Assembly (NCBI GenBank): GCA_964593585.1
Contig: CAZQIZ010000011.1
Coordinates: 1 to 64,000, forward strand
Direction of reading: 5' to 3'
DNA length: 64,000 nucleotides
From: JACQFV01 sp964593585
Lineage (GTDB): Bacteria > Zixibacteria > MSB-5A5 > WJJR01
The notes beneath the pieces are model-generated. The model was not told the origin of the DNA and did no database searches. It saw nothing but the letters and a program-made list of their open reading frames with translations. Of this stretch, positions 31,858 to 41,218 are shown piece after piece. The stretch's first letter is position 1; each line of letters starts with the position of its first letter. A program made the translations under genes and the position numbers.

Positions 31858-31965
31858 CTATCGCCGGCCCATCTTTTCGCGACGGATGCGATTGCGGCGG
31901 CGTGTGTACCACGCGACACCGAGGATTATGGCCACGACAATCAGTACGATGTTGAGTGTGTCCAT
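31858..31965 (-). CDS. Small single-pass membrane protein (35 aa) at the end of the Tad operon
   Basis: A 35-codon ORF with ATG at 31965 preceded by AAGGGGAAG (RBS) and ending in TAG at 31858. It encodes MDTLNIVLIVVAIILGVAW, a transmembrane helix, then a strongly basic tail (YTRRRNRIRREKMGRR). It lies 23 bases downstream of tadC on the same strand. The positive-inside rule predicts a cytoplasmic C-terminus. No family is recognised. The RBS, hydrophobic-plus-basic architecture and operon position argue that it is real. It could be an accessory of the pilus platform proteins TadB and TadC. Confidence 0.55.
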   Translation of the reverse strand: MDTLNIVLIVVAIILGVAWYTRRRNRIRREKMGRR

Positions 31966-31988
31966 GCGCTTCCCCTTTCCGCAGGAAC

Positions 31989-32885
31989 CTACCGCGACAT
32001 TTCCGTCAGCGACCGATACAACCGCAGGGCCGCCGGCCCCAGGATCACCACCAACAACTCCGGGAATATGAACAGGATGAGCGGAAACAGCAACTTAATT
32101 GGCATCTTCTGCGCATCCTCCATGGCGCGCTGACGCCGTTTGGTGCGCAGGATTTCCGCCTGCACGCGCAGGACATCGGCGATGCTGGTGCCCAGTTTGT
32201 CCGACTGCATGAGCACCGTCGCCAGCGAGCGCAACTCGTCGACGCCGGTGCGCAGCGCCAGATTGCGGAAGGCCTCGGCGCGTCCGACGCCGAGGAAGAA
32301 CTCCTGGTTGAGGATGCTCAGTTCGGTGGCCAGTTCCGGGTAGGTGTGCCGCATTTCGCGCGCGATACGCTGAATGGCGGCGTTGAGACTCAGCCCCGCC
32401 TCGACGCAGACAATGATCAAATCGAGCACGTTGGGAATGGCGCGCTGGATGTTCTCGCGCCGGGTCCGCGCCCGGCTATTCACGATCAGGTACGGCAGCG
32501 CGTAGCCGAACACCGCCGCACCCAGCGGCAGGAGCACCTTCAGCGCCCCCTTGGCGATATACTGGTCCTGGAACCAGTAGCCGATCAGCCCGAGGACCGC
32601 GCCCCAGAAGATCCGCAGGATCCAGTACCAGGTGACCGCATGTCGTCCGCGGAAACCGGCGCGGGTCAGATCGGCCCGCAGCGAGGTGTAGGAACTCGGA
32701 TCGACGGTGACCAGAAGCGAGGGCCCCTCACCCGACCGACCGCCCTCCAGCGGCGCGCCGCCCTCGCGCACGTCGCGCAACCGCCGCTCCAGCGGATCGC
32801 GCGAGCGGAACACGAACAGCATGATCGTGATCAGCAGCCCGAAGAAGCCGAGGAAGATGGCGATGGTCAGCAGGGAGATGTTCAC
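31989..32885 (-). CDS. tadC: Tad pilus inner-membrane platform protein TadC
   Basis: A 298-residue GspF-like protein. It has an N-terminal membrane helix (about 3-24), a further helix pair (about 85-125) and a C-terminal helix (about 270-290). The T2SSF motif lies in between (NVLDLIIVCVEAGLSLNAAIQRIAREM; LSILNQEF; LATVLMQSDKLGTSIADVL). With TadB it forms the platform on which the CpaF ATPase acts. The gene follows tadB by nine bases. Confidence 0.92.
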   Translation of the reverse strand: MNISLLTIAIFLGFFGLLITIMLFVFRSRDPLERRLRDVREGGAPLEGGRSGEGPSLLVTVDPSSYTSLRADLTRAGFRGRHAVTWYWILRIFWGAVLGLIGYWFQDQYIAKGALKVLLPLGAAVFGYALPYLIVNSRARTRRENIQRAIPNVLDLIIVCVEAGLSLNAAIQRIAREMRHTYPELATELSILNQEFFLGVGRAEAFRNLALRTGVDELRSLATVLMQSDKLGTSIADVLRVQAEILRTKRRQRAMEDAQKMPIKLLFPLILFIFPELLVVILGPAALRLYRSLTEMSR

Positions 32886-32894
32886 GGGTGTCCT

Positions 32895-33869
32895 CTAATA
32901 GCGCAGCCGCACGATCCGGCGGATGACCATGATGCCGATGATCTGCAGAACGAGGGCGCCGACGATCAGGTACATGCCGGCGGGATCGTCATAGAGCACC
33001 TTCAGGTACTCAGGATTCAGGAATTGCACGAGAATCGCCATGACCAGCGGCAGAATGACCAGAATCAGCCCCGAGAGCCGCCCCTGCGCGGTGTGAATGC
33101 GGATTTCCCGTCGCAGGAGGAATCGCTCACGGATCATCCGCGCCAGCATCGCGAGGATCTCGGCGAGGTTGCCGCCGGTGCGGCGCTGGATCGAGATCGC
33201 GGTGGTCATGATGCGCAGATCATCGCTGGGCATGCGGCGCACCATGTTTTCGAGCGCCTGCACAAAGTCGACGCCGAGGTTCTGCTCCTCATAGGTGATG
33301 GCGAACTCGGTCCCGACCGGATCGGGCATCTCCTGCGCCACCAGACTCATTGCCGCTTCCAGCGAAAATCCCGACCGAAGCGCGTTGACGGTCAGGTCGA
33401 TCGCTTCGGGCAGCAGTTCCTCGAACCGGTCGATGCGCTTGGCACGCCGCCAGAACACCCAGAAGAACGGTATCGGCAGAATGACGATGAAGGCGAGAAA
33501 CCCCAGAAGCCGCGAATGAAATAGAAGCGTGATGACCAGTCCGATGACGCTGCCCAGCGAGAGCGCCGCCAGCACCAGCGCGCCGGCGCGCATCGGCAGC
33601 CCGGCCTGATTGATGACATCCTGCAGATACCGCGCCGAGGTCATCCGCCCAAGGATGCGGTCGAGGAAGGGGATCGTGCTGTACGACTGGTCGCGCAGGA
33701 TGAGGAAGTCTTTTTCCGGCGCCTGCGACTGCCCCTCGACGATGCGGCGCATGCGGTCGCGGAGTTTGCGGTTGCGCTTGCCCAGACGGTCGTATGCGAT
33801 CAGGAAAATCACCAGCGACAGCAGGAAGAAGCCGGCAAAGATAATGATGGCGAGGTACTGCAGGTTCAC
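32895..33869 (-). CDS. tadB: Tad pilus inner-membrane platform protein TadB
   Basis: A 324-residue GspF-like protein with one N-terminal helix, a helix pair near residues 95-140 and a C-terminal pair. The conserved T2SSF segment is EELLPEAIDLTVNALRSGFSLEAAMSLVAQEMPDPVGTEF, then YEEQNLGVDFVQALENMVRRMPSDDLR. It pairs with TadC. The start overlaps the cpaF stop by four bases. Confidence 0.93.
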   Translation of the reverse strand: MNLQYLAIIIFAGFFLLSLVIFLIAYDRLGKRNRKLRDRMRRIVEGQSQAPEKDFLILRDQSYSTIPFLDRILGRMTSARYLQDVINQAGLPMRAGALVLAALSLGSVIGLVITLLFHSRLLGFLAFIVILPIPFFWVFWRRAKRIDRFEELLPEAIDLTVNALRSGFSLEAAMSLVAQEMPDPVGTEFAITYEEQNLGVDFVQALENMVRRMPSDDLRIMTTAISIQRRTGGNLAEILAMLARMIRERFLLRREIRIHTAQGRLSGLILVILPLVMAILVQFLNPEYLKVLYDDPAGMYLIVGALVLQIIGIMVIRRIVRLRY

Positions 33870-35251
33870 AACGGCGTCCCTTCCGGATCAAACAGCTCGG
33901 TGGGCAGCTGGATGCCGGCCGCCGCCAGATGGCTGACCGCCTTGGGACGGATGCCGGTGGGACGGAATACGCCGAGCACCCGTCCGCCTTCGCCCAACCC
34001 CTGGCGCTCGAAGCGGAAGATCTCCTGCAGCGTGATCGTGCTCTGCTCCATGCCGACGATCTCGGAGATCGACGAGACCCGCCGCGAGCCGTCGCTGTAG
34101 CGCGTCACCTGCACCAGCAGATTGATGCTGCTGGCGATCAGTTCGCGGATGGCGCGTCCGGGAATGTCGATCCCGGAGAGCAGCATCAGCGTCTCCAGAC
34201 GCAGCAGGCAATCGCGCGTGCTGTTGGCGTGGATGGTGGTGAGCGAGCCGTCGTGGCCGGTGTTCATCGCCTGCAGCATGTCGTAGATCTCGGCGCCGCG
34301 CACCTCGCCGATGAGGATGCGGTCGGGACGCATGCGCAACGCGTTGCGCAACAGATCGCGCTGGGTCACCGTGCCGCGCCCCTCGATGTTCGGCGGGCGT
34401 GTTTCCAGACGGATCACATGCGGCTGCTGCAACTGCAACTCGGCCGAGTCCTCGATTGTCACGATGCGCTCGTCGTCGGGGATGTAGGCCGACAGGATGT
34501 TCAGAAGCGTGGTCTTCCCCGAGCCGGTGCCGCCGGAGATCACGATGTTCAACCGCGACTTGATCGCGCCCTTCAGGAACTCGAACAGCGGCGGCGTGAT
34601 CGACCCGCGCTCAAGCAGGTCCTCGATGCTGAGCACGTTGGTGCGAAACCGGCGGATCGACAGCATCGGCCCGTCCAGCGCCAAGGGCGGGATGATCGCG
34701 TTGACGCGCGAGCCATCGGGCAGCCGCGCATCGACCATCGGCGAGGCCTCATCGAGACGGCGCCCGACGCGCGTTACGATCCGGTCGATGATCTTCATCA
34801 GGTGGTCGTTGTCCTTGAAGCGCGTCTCGGTCAACTGCAGCTTGCCGCCCTCTTCGATGTAGACCTGGTTGTAGCCGTTGACAAGGATATCGGAAACTTC
34901 CGGGCGGTTCATGTACTGCTCCAGCGGCCCCAGGCCGAGCAGCTCGTCGCGGATTTCGGTGATCAGCCGCTCCTTGACCTCGGGGGTCAGATTGAGCCCT
35001 TCTTCGAGGAGCAGCGACTCGGTGACACGGCCAATCTGCGACTGCAGGACGGTGCGGTCGACGGTGATCAGGACGGAGAGGTCGAGCCGATTGATCAGGG
35101 TCTGATGGATGTGGGACTTCAGCTCGCCGAAGGCGTCGCGTTTCTCGGCCGACACCGGGGCGGCCGGGGCGGTCTGGGACGCCGGTTTGGCGGGCTCGCG
35201 TTTTTCGGGCGCGGTGGGACGGCCGAATCCCGATCGTGGACGAAATACCAT
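33866..35251 (-). CDS. cpaF: Tad pilus assembly ATPase CpaF/TadA
   Basis: A 461-residue secretion ATPase. The Walker A motif GGTGSGKTT is at 240-248, followed by the Asp box (ERIVTIEDSAELQL), Walker B (RPDRILIGEVRGAEIYDML) and the His box (GHDGSLTTIHANS). The N-terminal 40 residues are Pro/Ala-rich and disordered, with the family helical domain from about 42. It powers pilin assembly from the cytoplasmic face of TadB/TadC. It lies downstream of the CpaE gene by 22 bases. Confidence 0.96.
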   Translation of the reverse strand: MVFRPRSGFGRPTAPEKREPAKPASQTAPAAPVSAEKRDAFGELKSHIHQTLINRLDLSVLITVDRTVLQSQIGRVTESLLLEEGLNLTPEVKERLITEIRDELLGLGPLEQYMNRPEVSDILVNGYNQVYIEEGGKLQLTETRFKDNDHLMKIIDRIVTRVGRRLDEASPMVDARLPDGSRVNAIIPPLALDGPMLSIRRFRTNVLSIEDLLERGSITPPLFEFLKGAIKSRLNIVISGGTGSGKTTLLNILSAYIPDDERIVTIEDSAELQLQQPHVIRLETRPPNIEGRGTVTQRDLLRNALRMRPDRILIGEVRGAEIYDMLQAMNTGHDGSLTTIHANSTRDCLLRLETLMLLSGIDIPGRAIRELIASSINLLVQVTRYSDGSRRVSSISEIVGMEQSTITLQEIFRFERQGLGEGGRVLGVFRPTGIRPKAVSHLAAAGIQLPTELFDPEGTPL

Positions 35252-35273
35252 GGTTGCTCCTGCCGGACGTCGC

Positions 35274-36422
35274 TTAGTTCGCCGGCGCCGATCCGTTCGG
35301 CGACTTGGACATGCGCGCCATCTCGCTCAGACTGCGGGCGACGCTCGACTTCTGGTTGCTGGTCACCAGCGGCTCACCGGCGTTGATCGCCTCGATCACC
35401 GTGCGGTAGTCGCTGGGAATCCGGTATGCCACCCGGCAGCCCGCGGTTTCGCAGAACTGCTCCTCGGTGATGGCGTCCTTGCGCGAAACGCGGTTGAGGA
35501 TCACCTTCACCTTGTTGTCGTCAAAGCCCAGAGATCGGAACACCTGCAGCGCGTAGCGCGTGGCCCGGATGGTCGACAGTTCACAGGTGGCCACCAGCAG
35601 GACGCGGTCGGCGATTTGCAGCGCCTCGTAGGTGTAGGCGTCGAAGGTGTGCGGCAAGTCGAGCACCACGTCGTTGTAGGAGTCCCGCAGGTGGGAAAGC
35701 ATTTGGCTCAACTGCTTGGCGGTGATCCCCTCGGCCGTGCTGGTGACTTCCTTTTCGCCCAGGTAGAGCAGCCCCGATTTGTGCCGGATGAGCGACCCCT
35801 GCAGGCGGGCGGGATCGACCTCGCCGCGCGGATCGATGATGTCGGTCATTTTGAAATCGGGTTCAAGGTCCAGTTGGCTGGCTACGTCGCCGATGTCGAA
35901 GGCCAGATCGGCGATGACCGTCTCGCGTCCAGCGGCGGCCAGCGCCACCGCCAGATTGACGGCGATCGTGGTCACGCCCAGCCCGCCTTTCTTGCTGAAG
36001 ACGGCGATCACGTTGCCCGCCGAGCGGGTGTGAGCGGTTTCGGTTTCGATCAGGCGCACCACGCGGTCCAAAGCGCTGTGCAACTCCTTGACTTCCAGCG
36101 GCTTTGAAAGATATTCGCTCACCCCGGAACGAAACGCCGTCAGGATCAGATCCGGCGTCTTCGAAGCCGAAGTGGCGAAGATCCGCACATGGGGATGCTC
36201 CTTGCGCCAGCGATCGGCCGCCGCCAGCGCCTCATCCGGGCGTGTGGGCAACTCGAGAAAGACAAGCTGCGGACGCGTGCGCAGAAGCAACTCCTGCGCC
36301 GCCGCGAGGTTTTCCGCCTCGCCCACCAGCTCGACGCCGGGGAATCCCTTCAGTTGCTGGCGCACCGCCTTGCGGAATCCGCCATCGGAGTCCACAATGA
36401 TGACAGTTACGTTATTGATCAT
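35274..36422 (-). CDS. cpaE: Pilus assembly protein CpaE/TadZ (receiver-like plus ParA/MinD-like ATPase)
   Basis: A 382-residue protein. Residues 5-120 form a receiver-like domain (VTVIIVDSDGGFRKAV ... VSEYLSKPLEV), and the rest is a MinD/ParA-type ATPase with the deviant Walker A KKGGLGVTT (144-152) and VVLDLPHTFD. TadZ proteins place the pilus machinery at the pole. In the receiver domain the phosphorylatable Asp position appears replaced (LVFLELPTRPDE), so it is probably not phosphorylated, as is common in this family. Confidence 0.92.
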   Translation of the reverse strand: MINNVTVIIVDSDGGFRKAVRQQLKGFPGVELVGEAENLAAAQELLLRTRPQLVFLELPTRPDEALAAADRWRKEHPHVRIFATSASKTPDLILTAFRSGVSEYLSKPLEVKELHSALDRVVRLIETETAHTRSAGNVIAVFSKKGGLGVTTIAVNLAVALAAAGRETVIADLAFDIGDVASQLDLEPDFKMTDIIDPRGEVDPARLQGSLIRHKSGLLYLGEKEVTSTAEGITAKQLSQMLSHLRDSYNDVVLDLPHTFDAYTYEALQIADRVLLVATCELSTIRATRYALQVFRSLGFDDNKVKVILNRVSRKDAITEEQFCETAGCRVAYRIPSDYRTVIEAINAGEPLVTSNQKSSVARSLSEMARMSKSPNGSAPAN

Positions 36423-36485
36423 GATGGTCGATTGCGGTTCGGAGGTGAGGTTTGAGCGTCTCCGAACCCCTGCCCCTTAATTGTG

Positions 36486-37658
36486 TCATTCAACGAGCGT
36501 GGCCTTGTAGAGAAACGTCGGATCGTTCGGATTCTGACAGATGATGCCCTCGGGATCGGCAACTCTCATGAACCGTCCGGTGATATTCCCGGCATTGTTG
36601 ATGTTGGCCAGGAAGATGACGCCGATCTTCACCACTTTGACATGTTTTGGGTTGCTGCCAACACCATAGGACGGGTCAATCAACGCCAATTTGATGATAC
36701 GGGGACTCTCCTCATACGCTGAGTTTATGACACTCTGAGTGCTCGCGTCCCAGGTGGCGTCGGGGTCCGAATCGATGATGTCCTGAACCCGCGACTGGGG
36801 ATTCCCGGTCCCGGGCGAGGCGCCGGTCTGAACCGGTACCAAGTCGCCGGGTTCAATTGTCACGTCATCGCTGACACAGCCTTCGATCCAACTCAGATAC
36901 TCAGGAAGTCCGGAGTTCGCCGGGTTATATTGGCTTTCCTTGCCAATCGCGGGGAACTGAATGGCGTAGTAGTACTCTGGTCGCAAGCTCGCAAGTTGCG
37001 ACCCTTGCCCCTGATATGGCACTATCGTGATCACATCGCCGACGTCCGCCTCGGCATAGCCTGTACCGGCCGGATCGTAAAATTCTCCCAGCTCCGGCTC
37101 ATAGACCCCGTTACCCCGTCCTTCGCAAGTTCCCGTGCCAACCGAATCACACCATTGGTCGGGAACACCCCAAGGCTTGATGCACTTAGAGCCACAGACC
37201 GGAAAGCAACCGGCCGCCGCGTGCGCGGTCATCTCCCCAAGTTCCCCGTCATCCTTGAAGATGCGCAGGAAGTAATTCATGAATTGATCATCGGTGGCCT
37301 GCGTCCGGTGCGTCGTGACATGGATGAGTCCAACACTGTCGAAGGTCACATCCGACGCAGTGATTACGACGGGGCCCATGACATTGGCGCTCCCCGATCG
37401 AATGAGCGCGTCATTGGCACCGCAGGCTAGAATCGCCGCATCGGTCGCGTCGGCCGTGGTGGCGCTCCCGCACAGTAGTTGGGCGCCCGCGAGCGCTCCC
37501 GCATCGGCGGCGTTCTGCAGTTGCGTCCGAACCAGCATCATCTGGCTGGCGTCGATGGCGTAGACGCAAAACACCAACAGCAACGCCAACAGGGCGCCGA
37601 CAATAACCACCACGGCGCCGCGTTCATCCTCATGCAACCGACTCAATGCGCGCTTCAT
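36486..37658 (-). CDS. TadG-like pilus-associated protein
   Basis: A 390-residue protein that starts with a short basic segment and one membrane helix (ERGAVVVIVGALLALLLVFCVYAID). The typical TadE/TadG start SQMMLVRTQLQNAADAGALAGAQLL follows, then a large exported domain of about 320 residues with several Cys (CFPVCGSKCIKPW, WCDSVGTGTCEGRG). TadG-type proteins are membrane-anchored, pseudopilin-like or cell-wall-linking subunits. It lies between the secretin and CpaE genes. The exported part is poorly conserved and its structure unclear. Confidence 0.8.
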   Translation of the reverse strand: MKRALSRLHEDERGAVVVIVGALLALLLVFCVYAIDASQMMLVRTQLQNAADAGALAGAQLLCGSATTADATDAAILACGANDALIRSGSANVMGPVVITASDVTFDSVGLIHVTTHRTQATDDQFMNYFLRIFKDDGELGEMTAHAAAGCFPVCGSKCIKPWGVPDQWCDSVGTGTCEGRGNGVYEPELGEFYDPAGTGYAEADVGDVITIVPYQGQGSQLASLRPEYYYAIQFPAIGKESQYNPANSGLPEYLSWIEGCVSDDVTIEPGDLVPVQTGASPGTGNPQSRVQDIIDSDPDATWDASTQSVINSAYEESPRIIKLALIDPSYGVGSNPKHVKVVKIGVIFLANINNAGNITGRFMRVADPEGIICQNPNDPTFLYKATLVE

Positions 37659-37677
37659 GACTCACCGTCCTTGCCGA

Positions 37678-38910
37678 TTACCGCTCTTGCCCGCCCCCAT
37701 CGGGCGTTCCGGGCGGCGTCGAGGGCTCTGCCTCCGGAACCGTGTGTTCCTTGTTTGATTCGTCCAATGTGCCATCCCAGGGCAACTCTGGAAGCGGCTC
37801 ACGCCCTGCGACGTACAACCGCGGCGACACCAGGATCAAAAGCTCGTTCTCCGCGGTGCTGCTCTCATGACGGGTGAACAGCGCCCCCAGAAGCGGAATG
37901 TGTCCCAGAATCGGAATTCTATGAACGTTCTTCACCTTCTCCGTCGACACCAACCCGCCGAGCAGGAGCCCGTCACCGCTGTTCAGCTCGACCGTCGCGT
38001 CGGCGCGCCGGGTCAGAAGCGCCGGGATTGAGAATCCCGACAACAGAACGGCGTTGTTGTAGTCCAGACTGCTGACCTCGGGACGGACCCGAAGATTGAT
38101 CAGTGTCGAATCGATGATCGTCGGCGTGAAGTTGAGCCGCACGCCGTATTCCTTCCACTCCAGCGTCAACTGGGTCACGCCGCCGACGCTGCTGACCGAG
38201 GCCGGGACCGGAATCTCGCCGCCGGCGAGGAAACTGGCCTCGTTGCCGCTTAGGCAGAGCAACTGCGGCGAGGCGAGCAGTTTGTAGTCGCCCCGCTGTT
38301 GCAGCGCGCGCACCGCCACCGCGATCTGATTGTAGTCGCCGACAAAACGGAAAAAGCCCGTCAACCCCTGGTTGGGGAGGATCGGGACTTTCGGCACCTG
38401 CGTCTGGCCGCCGAAACTGCCGACCGTCTTCTCCCCTTCGGTGATGAAATCGTCGTCGTTGTTGACCCAGGTGAAGTCGAAGCCCAGCTCCTTGAGCGTG
38501 CTGCGGTTCACCTCGCCGATCTGCACCTCCAACAGAATCTGCTGGCCGGAGAAGTTGCGGTCGACGATGATGTTGTGCATCACATAGGGCGTGGTTTCGC
38601 CGAAGACGATCAGCGTGGTGTTGCCGACCTTCTTGCCGATCACCACCAGTTCATCGGGGGTCACCGCCACGACATCGGCGACCTCGTTATTGGCGACCGA
38701 GACGCTTTTGATCTTTTCACGGTGGCGGAGGACTTTCGAGTGTCCTTCGACCACGCGCAGTTCCGCCGCCCCTCCCTGGGCGCGCGCGGACAGAGTTCCG
38801 GCGCACAATGCGGCCACAACCAGTGATGCGACGAGCAGGGCGCGACCAGCCGGACAGGCGAAGCCCGTCCGACCCGTTCTCACCCGCTGGGGAACCCGGT
38901 CGGTTGTCAT
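37678..38910 (-). CDS. cpaC: Tad outer-membrane secretin CpaC/RcpA
   Basis: 410 residues from ATG 38910, with a signal peptide (about 10-40). A pilus-specific N-terminal domain (LRVVEGHSKVLRHREKIKSVSVANNEVADV, VGNTTLIVFGE) and a BON-like region precede the secretin core (EWKEYGVRLNFTPTIID, LINLRVRPEVSSLDYNNAV, LNSGDGLLLGGL, PILGHIPLLGALFT). It forms the outer-membrane channel of the Tad pilus. A frame open to 39009 adds a low-complexity Arg-rich start that overlaps the CpaB gene and is rejected. Confidence 0.93.
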   Translation of the reverse strand: MTTDRVPQRVRTGRTGFACPAGRALLVASLVVAALCAGTLSARAQGGAAELRVVEGHSKVLRHREKIKSVSVANNEVADVVAVTPDELVVIGKKVGNTTLIVFGETTPYVMHNIIVDRNFSGQQILLEVQIGEVNRSTLKELGFDFTWVNNDDDFITEGEKTVGSFGGQTQVPKVPILPNQGLTGFFRFVGDYNQIAVAVRALQQRGDYKLLASPQLLCLSGNEASFLAGGEIPVPASVSSVGGVTQLTLEWKEYGVRLNFTPTIIDSTLINLRVRPEVSSLDYNNAVLLSGFSIPALLTRRADATVELNSGDGLLLGGLVSTEKVKNVHRIPILGHIPLLGALFTRHESSTAENELLILVSPRLYVAGREPLPELPWDGTLDESNKEHTVPEAEPSTPPGTPDGGGQER

Positions 38911-38920
38911 AGGTGTTGTG

Positions 38921-39826
38921 TCATTCTCCTGTTGGCTTGGTGGATGACGTGTCCTGCGGCGCCGGCGTCGGCTGCATCGCCGGCTTGACCGTCTTGGCTT
39001 CCGTGCCACGGAATATAGTGACTGTGTCGGGTCTCACAATGGGTTTCGCCGGCTCGGTCTTGGCGGGCGGAGTCTTGGCCACGGTGCGCGACGGCGCCTG
39101 TTGCGGCTTTTCTTCCTTCTTGCCGCGGATCAGGTCGCTGGCGGTTACGCCCTCGGATTCGGGTCCAACCTCGGTGTCGTTGGGATTGCGCAACGACAGC
39201 GACACTTTGCCCTGGCTTTGCGCCAAAGTCAGTTTTTCGGCGCTCTCGATGTCGACCAGGAGAGTGACCGACTGCATCGTGATCGGCTCGTTGCCCTGCT
39301 TTTCGGTCTTTTCGCCGGCGGCCAGCACTTCGACGTTTTGCAGGATCGTCTTGGCCGTCGCGTCGCGTCGACCGCCGCGCTCATCGACCACGGCGATGAC
39401 GTCGACCCGGTCGCCCGGCAGGATGAAGCCGCTGACGCCCGAGACGCGGTCGACCTTGATCGACATGCCGCGCAACGGCGGCTCGATTTTCAGCGACAGC
39501 CCGCCGCCGATCGAGGAGAGCTTGGTGGCCAGCACCGGCTCATTTTCCGCCAGGAAGACCTTGGTGCTCTGGCCGATCAAGCTGTCGATTTCAGAGATCG
39601 CACCCTTCGGCACGCTCTCCTGGGGGAACATCGCGATGCGCAGATTGGAAGCGGTGAGAGTCTGGCCGAATGACAGATCGGAGGTCGCGACGACCACCGG
39701 CGTGAGCACCGGCCCGGCCTTGGCCTCCTGGGCGGTTTTCTGCAGATACATCACGACCAGCGCGGTGGCCACCGCCGCGCAAAGCAAAGCGACAAACCCG
39801 ATAGCGATAAACGAGCGCGTGCGCAT
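38921..39826 (-). CDS. cpaB: Tad periplasmic protein CpaB/RcpC (SAF domain)
   Basis: A 301-residue protein. It has an N-terminal membrane helix (about 5-28), a SAF domain (VVVATSDLSFGQTLTASNLRIAMFPQESVPKG), and the CpaB core with MSIKVDRVSGVSGFILPGDRVDVIAV and ILQNVEVLAAGEKTEKQ. The C-terminal 70 residues are Pro/Thr/Lys rich and probably disordered. It is thought to link the secretin to the inner-membrane platform. It lies ten bases upstream of the secretin start. Confidence 0.93.
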   Translation of the reverse strand: MRTRSFIAIGFVALLCAAVATALVVMYLQKTAQEAKAGPVLTPVVVATSDLSFGQTLTASNLRIAMFPQESVPKGAISEIDSLIGQSTKVFLAENEPVLATKLSSIGGGLSLKIEPPLRGMSIKVDRVSGVSGFILPGDRVDVIAVVDERGGRRDATAKTILQNVEVLAAGEKTEKQGNEPITMQSVTLLVDIESAEKLTLAQSQGKVSLSLRNPNDTEVGPESEGVTASDLIRGKKEEKPQQAPSRTVAKTPPAKTEPAKPIVRPDTVTIFRGTEAKTVKPAMQPTPAPQDTSSTKPTGE

Positions 39827-39845
39827 GAAGGCCCCCTGAGGCGCG

Positions 39846-40262
39846 TTAGTTTTCTTTGCGCATCGCTGACGCGCCCCGCAAAGTCAGCGTGCCGGAAAAC
39901 GGCAGGAGTTGCCCGGGAATCACATCGAAATCACAGGTGACAATCACGTTGATCATCCCGTTGGCATCGGCCGGCTCGATGTAGACGACCGGATTATCGG
40001 CCGCGTCGATGCCGGCGGCGGTGAGGATCTCCTCGACGCGCGTCACCGCCGAGGCCGAATCAACACCCACGGCGGCCGCCCGCGCGCCTTCGCGCGCGGC
40101 CTGCGTGAGCACATTCGTCCGCATCAACATGCGGCCCAGTTCGGTGATGCCGAAAACGAGGATGAGCAACAGCGGAAGGATGAACGCGAACTCGATGACC
40201 GATTGTCCGCGTTGCCCGCGGCCGCGAAGGCCGACGCGCCGGGTCTGGAGAAAGTCAGGCAT
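39846..40262 (-). CDS. tadE: TadE-like minor pseudopilin
   Basis: 138 residues from ATG 40262. The diagnostic TadE start GQSVIEFAFILPLLLILVFGITELGRMLMRTNVLTQAAREGARAA lies at residues 17-61, with the prepilin-type G|xSVIEF processing site and membrane helix. The rest is a small beta-rich exported domain. TadE proteins are processed by the Tad prepilin peptidase, which is the neighbouring gene. The longer frame to 40307 is not conserved. Confidence 0.9.
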   Translation of the reverse strand: MPDFLQTRRVGLRGRGQRGQSVIEFAFILPLLLILVFGITELGRMLMRTNVLTQAAREGARAAAVGVDSASAVTRVEEILTAAGIDAADNPVVYIEPADANGMINVIVTCDFDVIPGQLLPFSGTLTLRGASAMRKEN

Positions 40263-40319
40263 CCGTTTCCCCTTGTCTTGCCGGGGCCCGTCCGCTGGTC
40301 CCCACACAGGATAACTCGT

Positions 40320-40922
40320 TTAGATGATCCGTCCACAGATCAGATACGTGTACAGGCCCAGCGCAATGGCGACCCCGTAGGGTATCATTCCCGCGGTCTG
40401 CGCCATTTGCGTGTCCGTGAGACCTCCCGTGAGACCTCCCATACGTTGTAGTAGCAACGACGCGCTCCAATCGAAGATGTTGCGAAAGGCGCGCCGCAAG
40501 GTCCCGCGTGATAACGCGCTGGCGACGGCCAGCACGCCTCCGATCAGGGCGGTGTACAGAAAAATCTGGATAATGGCCGCCACACCGGTCAACGCCCCCA
40601 GCGCCGCCATCAACTTCACATCGCCCGCGCCCATGCCGCCGACGTAGTACGGCAGGATCATGAGCAGGAAGCCAAGCGCCAACCCGGCCCCCGATAGCAA
40701 CAACCCCTTCCAGCCACCGGCCACCAGGGCCAGAATCAGGCCCACGCCGGCGGCTGGAAGAGTTACAACATTCGGAATCCGTCGCCAGAGGATATCGGTG
40801 ACCAAACTGACGCTCGCGGCAAGGACCGCCAACACGATCGCCGTCTGACCCGCCCACGAGCCGGAGTTCAAATCCGCCAGCCCAAAGACGCCCGCCATGA
40901 TTGGCACGAAACCGACATCCAT
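40320..40922 (-). CDS. cpaA: Prepilin peptidase CpaA/TadV
   Basis: A 200-residue aspartic prepilin peptidase with about six membrane helices. The two catalytic aspartates are D43 (in SLVTDILWRRIPN) and D101 (in the GxGD motif GMGAGDVKLMAALG). It cleaves the Flp pilins and TadE-type proteins in this operon. It lacks the N-terminal methylase domain of type IVa enzymes, as is usual for Tad systems. It follows the proximal pilin gene. Confidence 0.92.
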   Translation of the reverse strand: MDVGFVPIMAGVFGLADLNSGSWAGQTAIVLAVLAASVSLVTDILWRRIPNVVTLPAAGVGLILALVAGGWKGLLLSGAGLALGFLLMILPYYVGGMGAGDVKLMAALGALTGVAAIIQIFLYTALIGGVLAVASALSRGTLRRAFRNIFDWSASLLLQRMGGLTGGLTDTQMAQTAGMIPYGVAIALGLYTYLICGRII

Positions 40923-40947
40923 CTCGACTCGCCGCGTTAGCTAACCA

Positions 40948-41127
40948 TTACGGCGCAGGCGGGGCATCAGCACCGGTCACTGCATCCTCCACCGAGCTGT
41001 ACCAGGTCGAGATGATCGGGGAAATCGTTGTCACGGCGAGGATCAGCAGGACCGAGAGGAATGCGGCCAGCATGCCCCATTCGATCACGTCCTGTCCTTG
41101 CTCGTCACGGATGAATTTCTTGAACAT
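40948..41127 (-). CDS. flp: Flp-type pilin, copy 1
   Basis: A 59-residue type IVb pilin. A basic leader ending MFKKFIRDEQG precedes the processing site G|QDVIEW, then a hydrophobic helix (GMLAAFLSVLLILAVTTISPII) and a short hydrophilic end. The GxxxxE pattern is the Flp signature. The RBS is GAGGAG, nine bases before ATG 41127. It is followed by the prepilin peptidase. It is nearly identical in its last 23 residues to copy 2. Confidence 0.93.
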   Translation of the reverse strand: MFKKFIRDEQGQDVIEWGMLAAFLSVLLILAVTTISPIISTWYSSVEDAVTGADAPPAP

Positions 41128-41218
41128 TGTGGTTCTCCTCTCGTTGAATCGGTCAACGAGTACCGACCCCCTGTTTCAATGCAAGCCGCCCAACTCCGCG
41201 GCGATGAGTTTACGTCGA

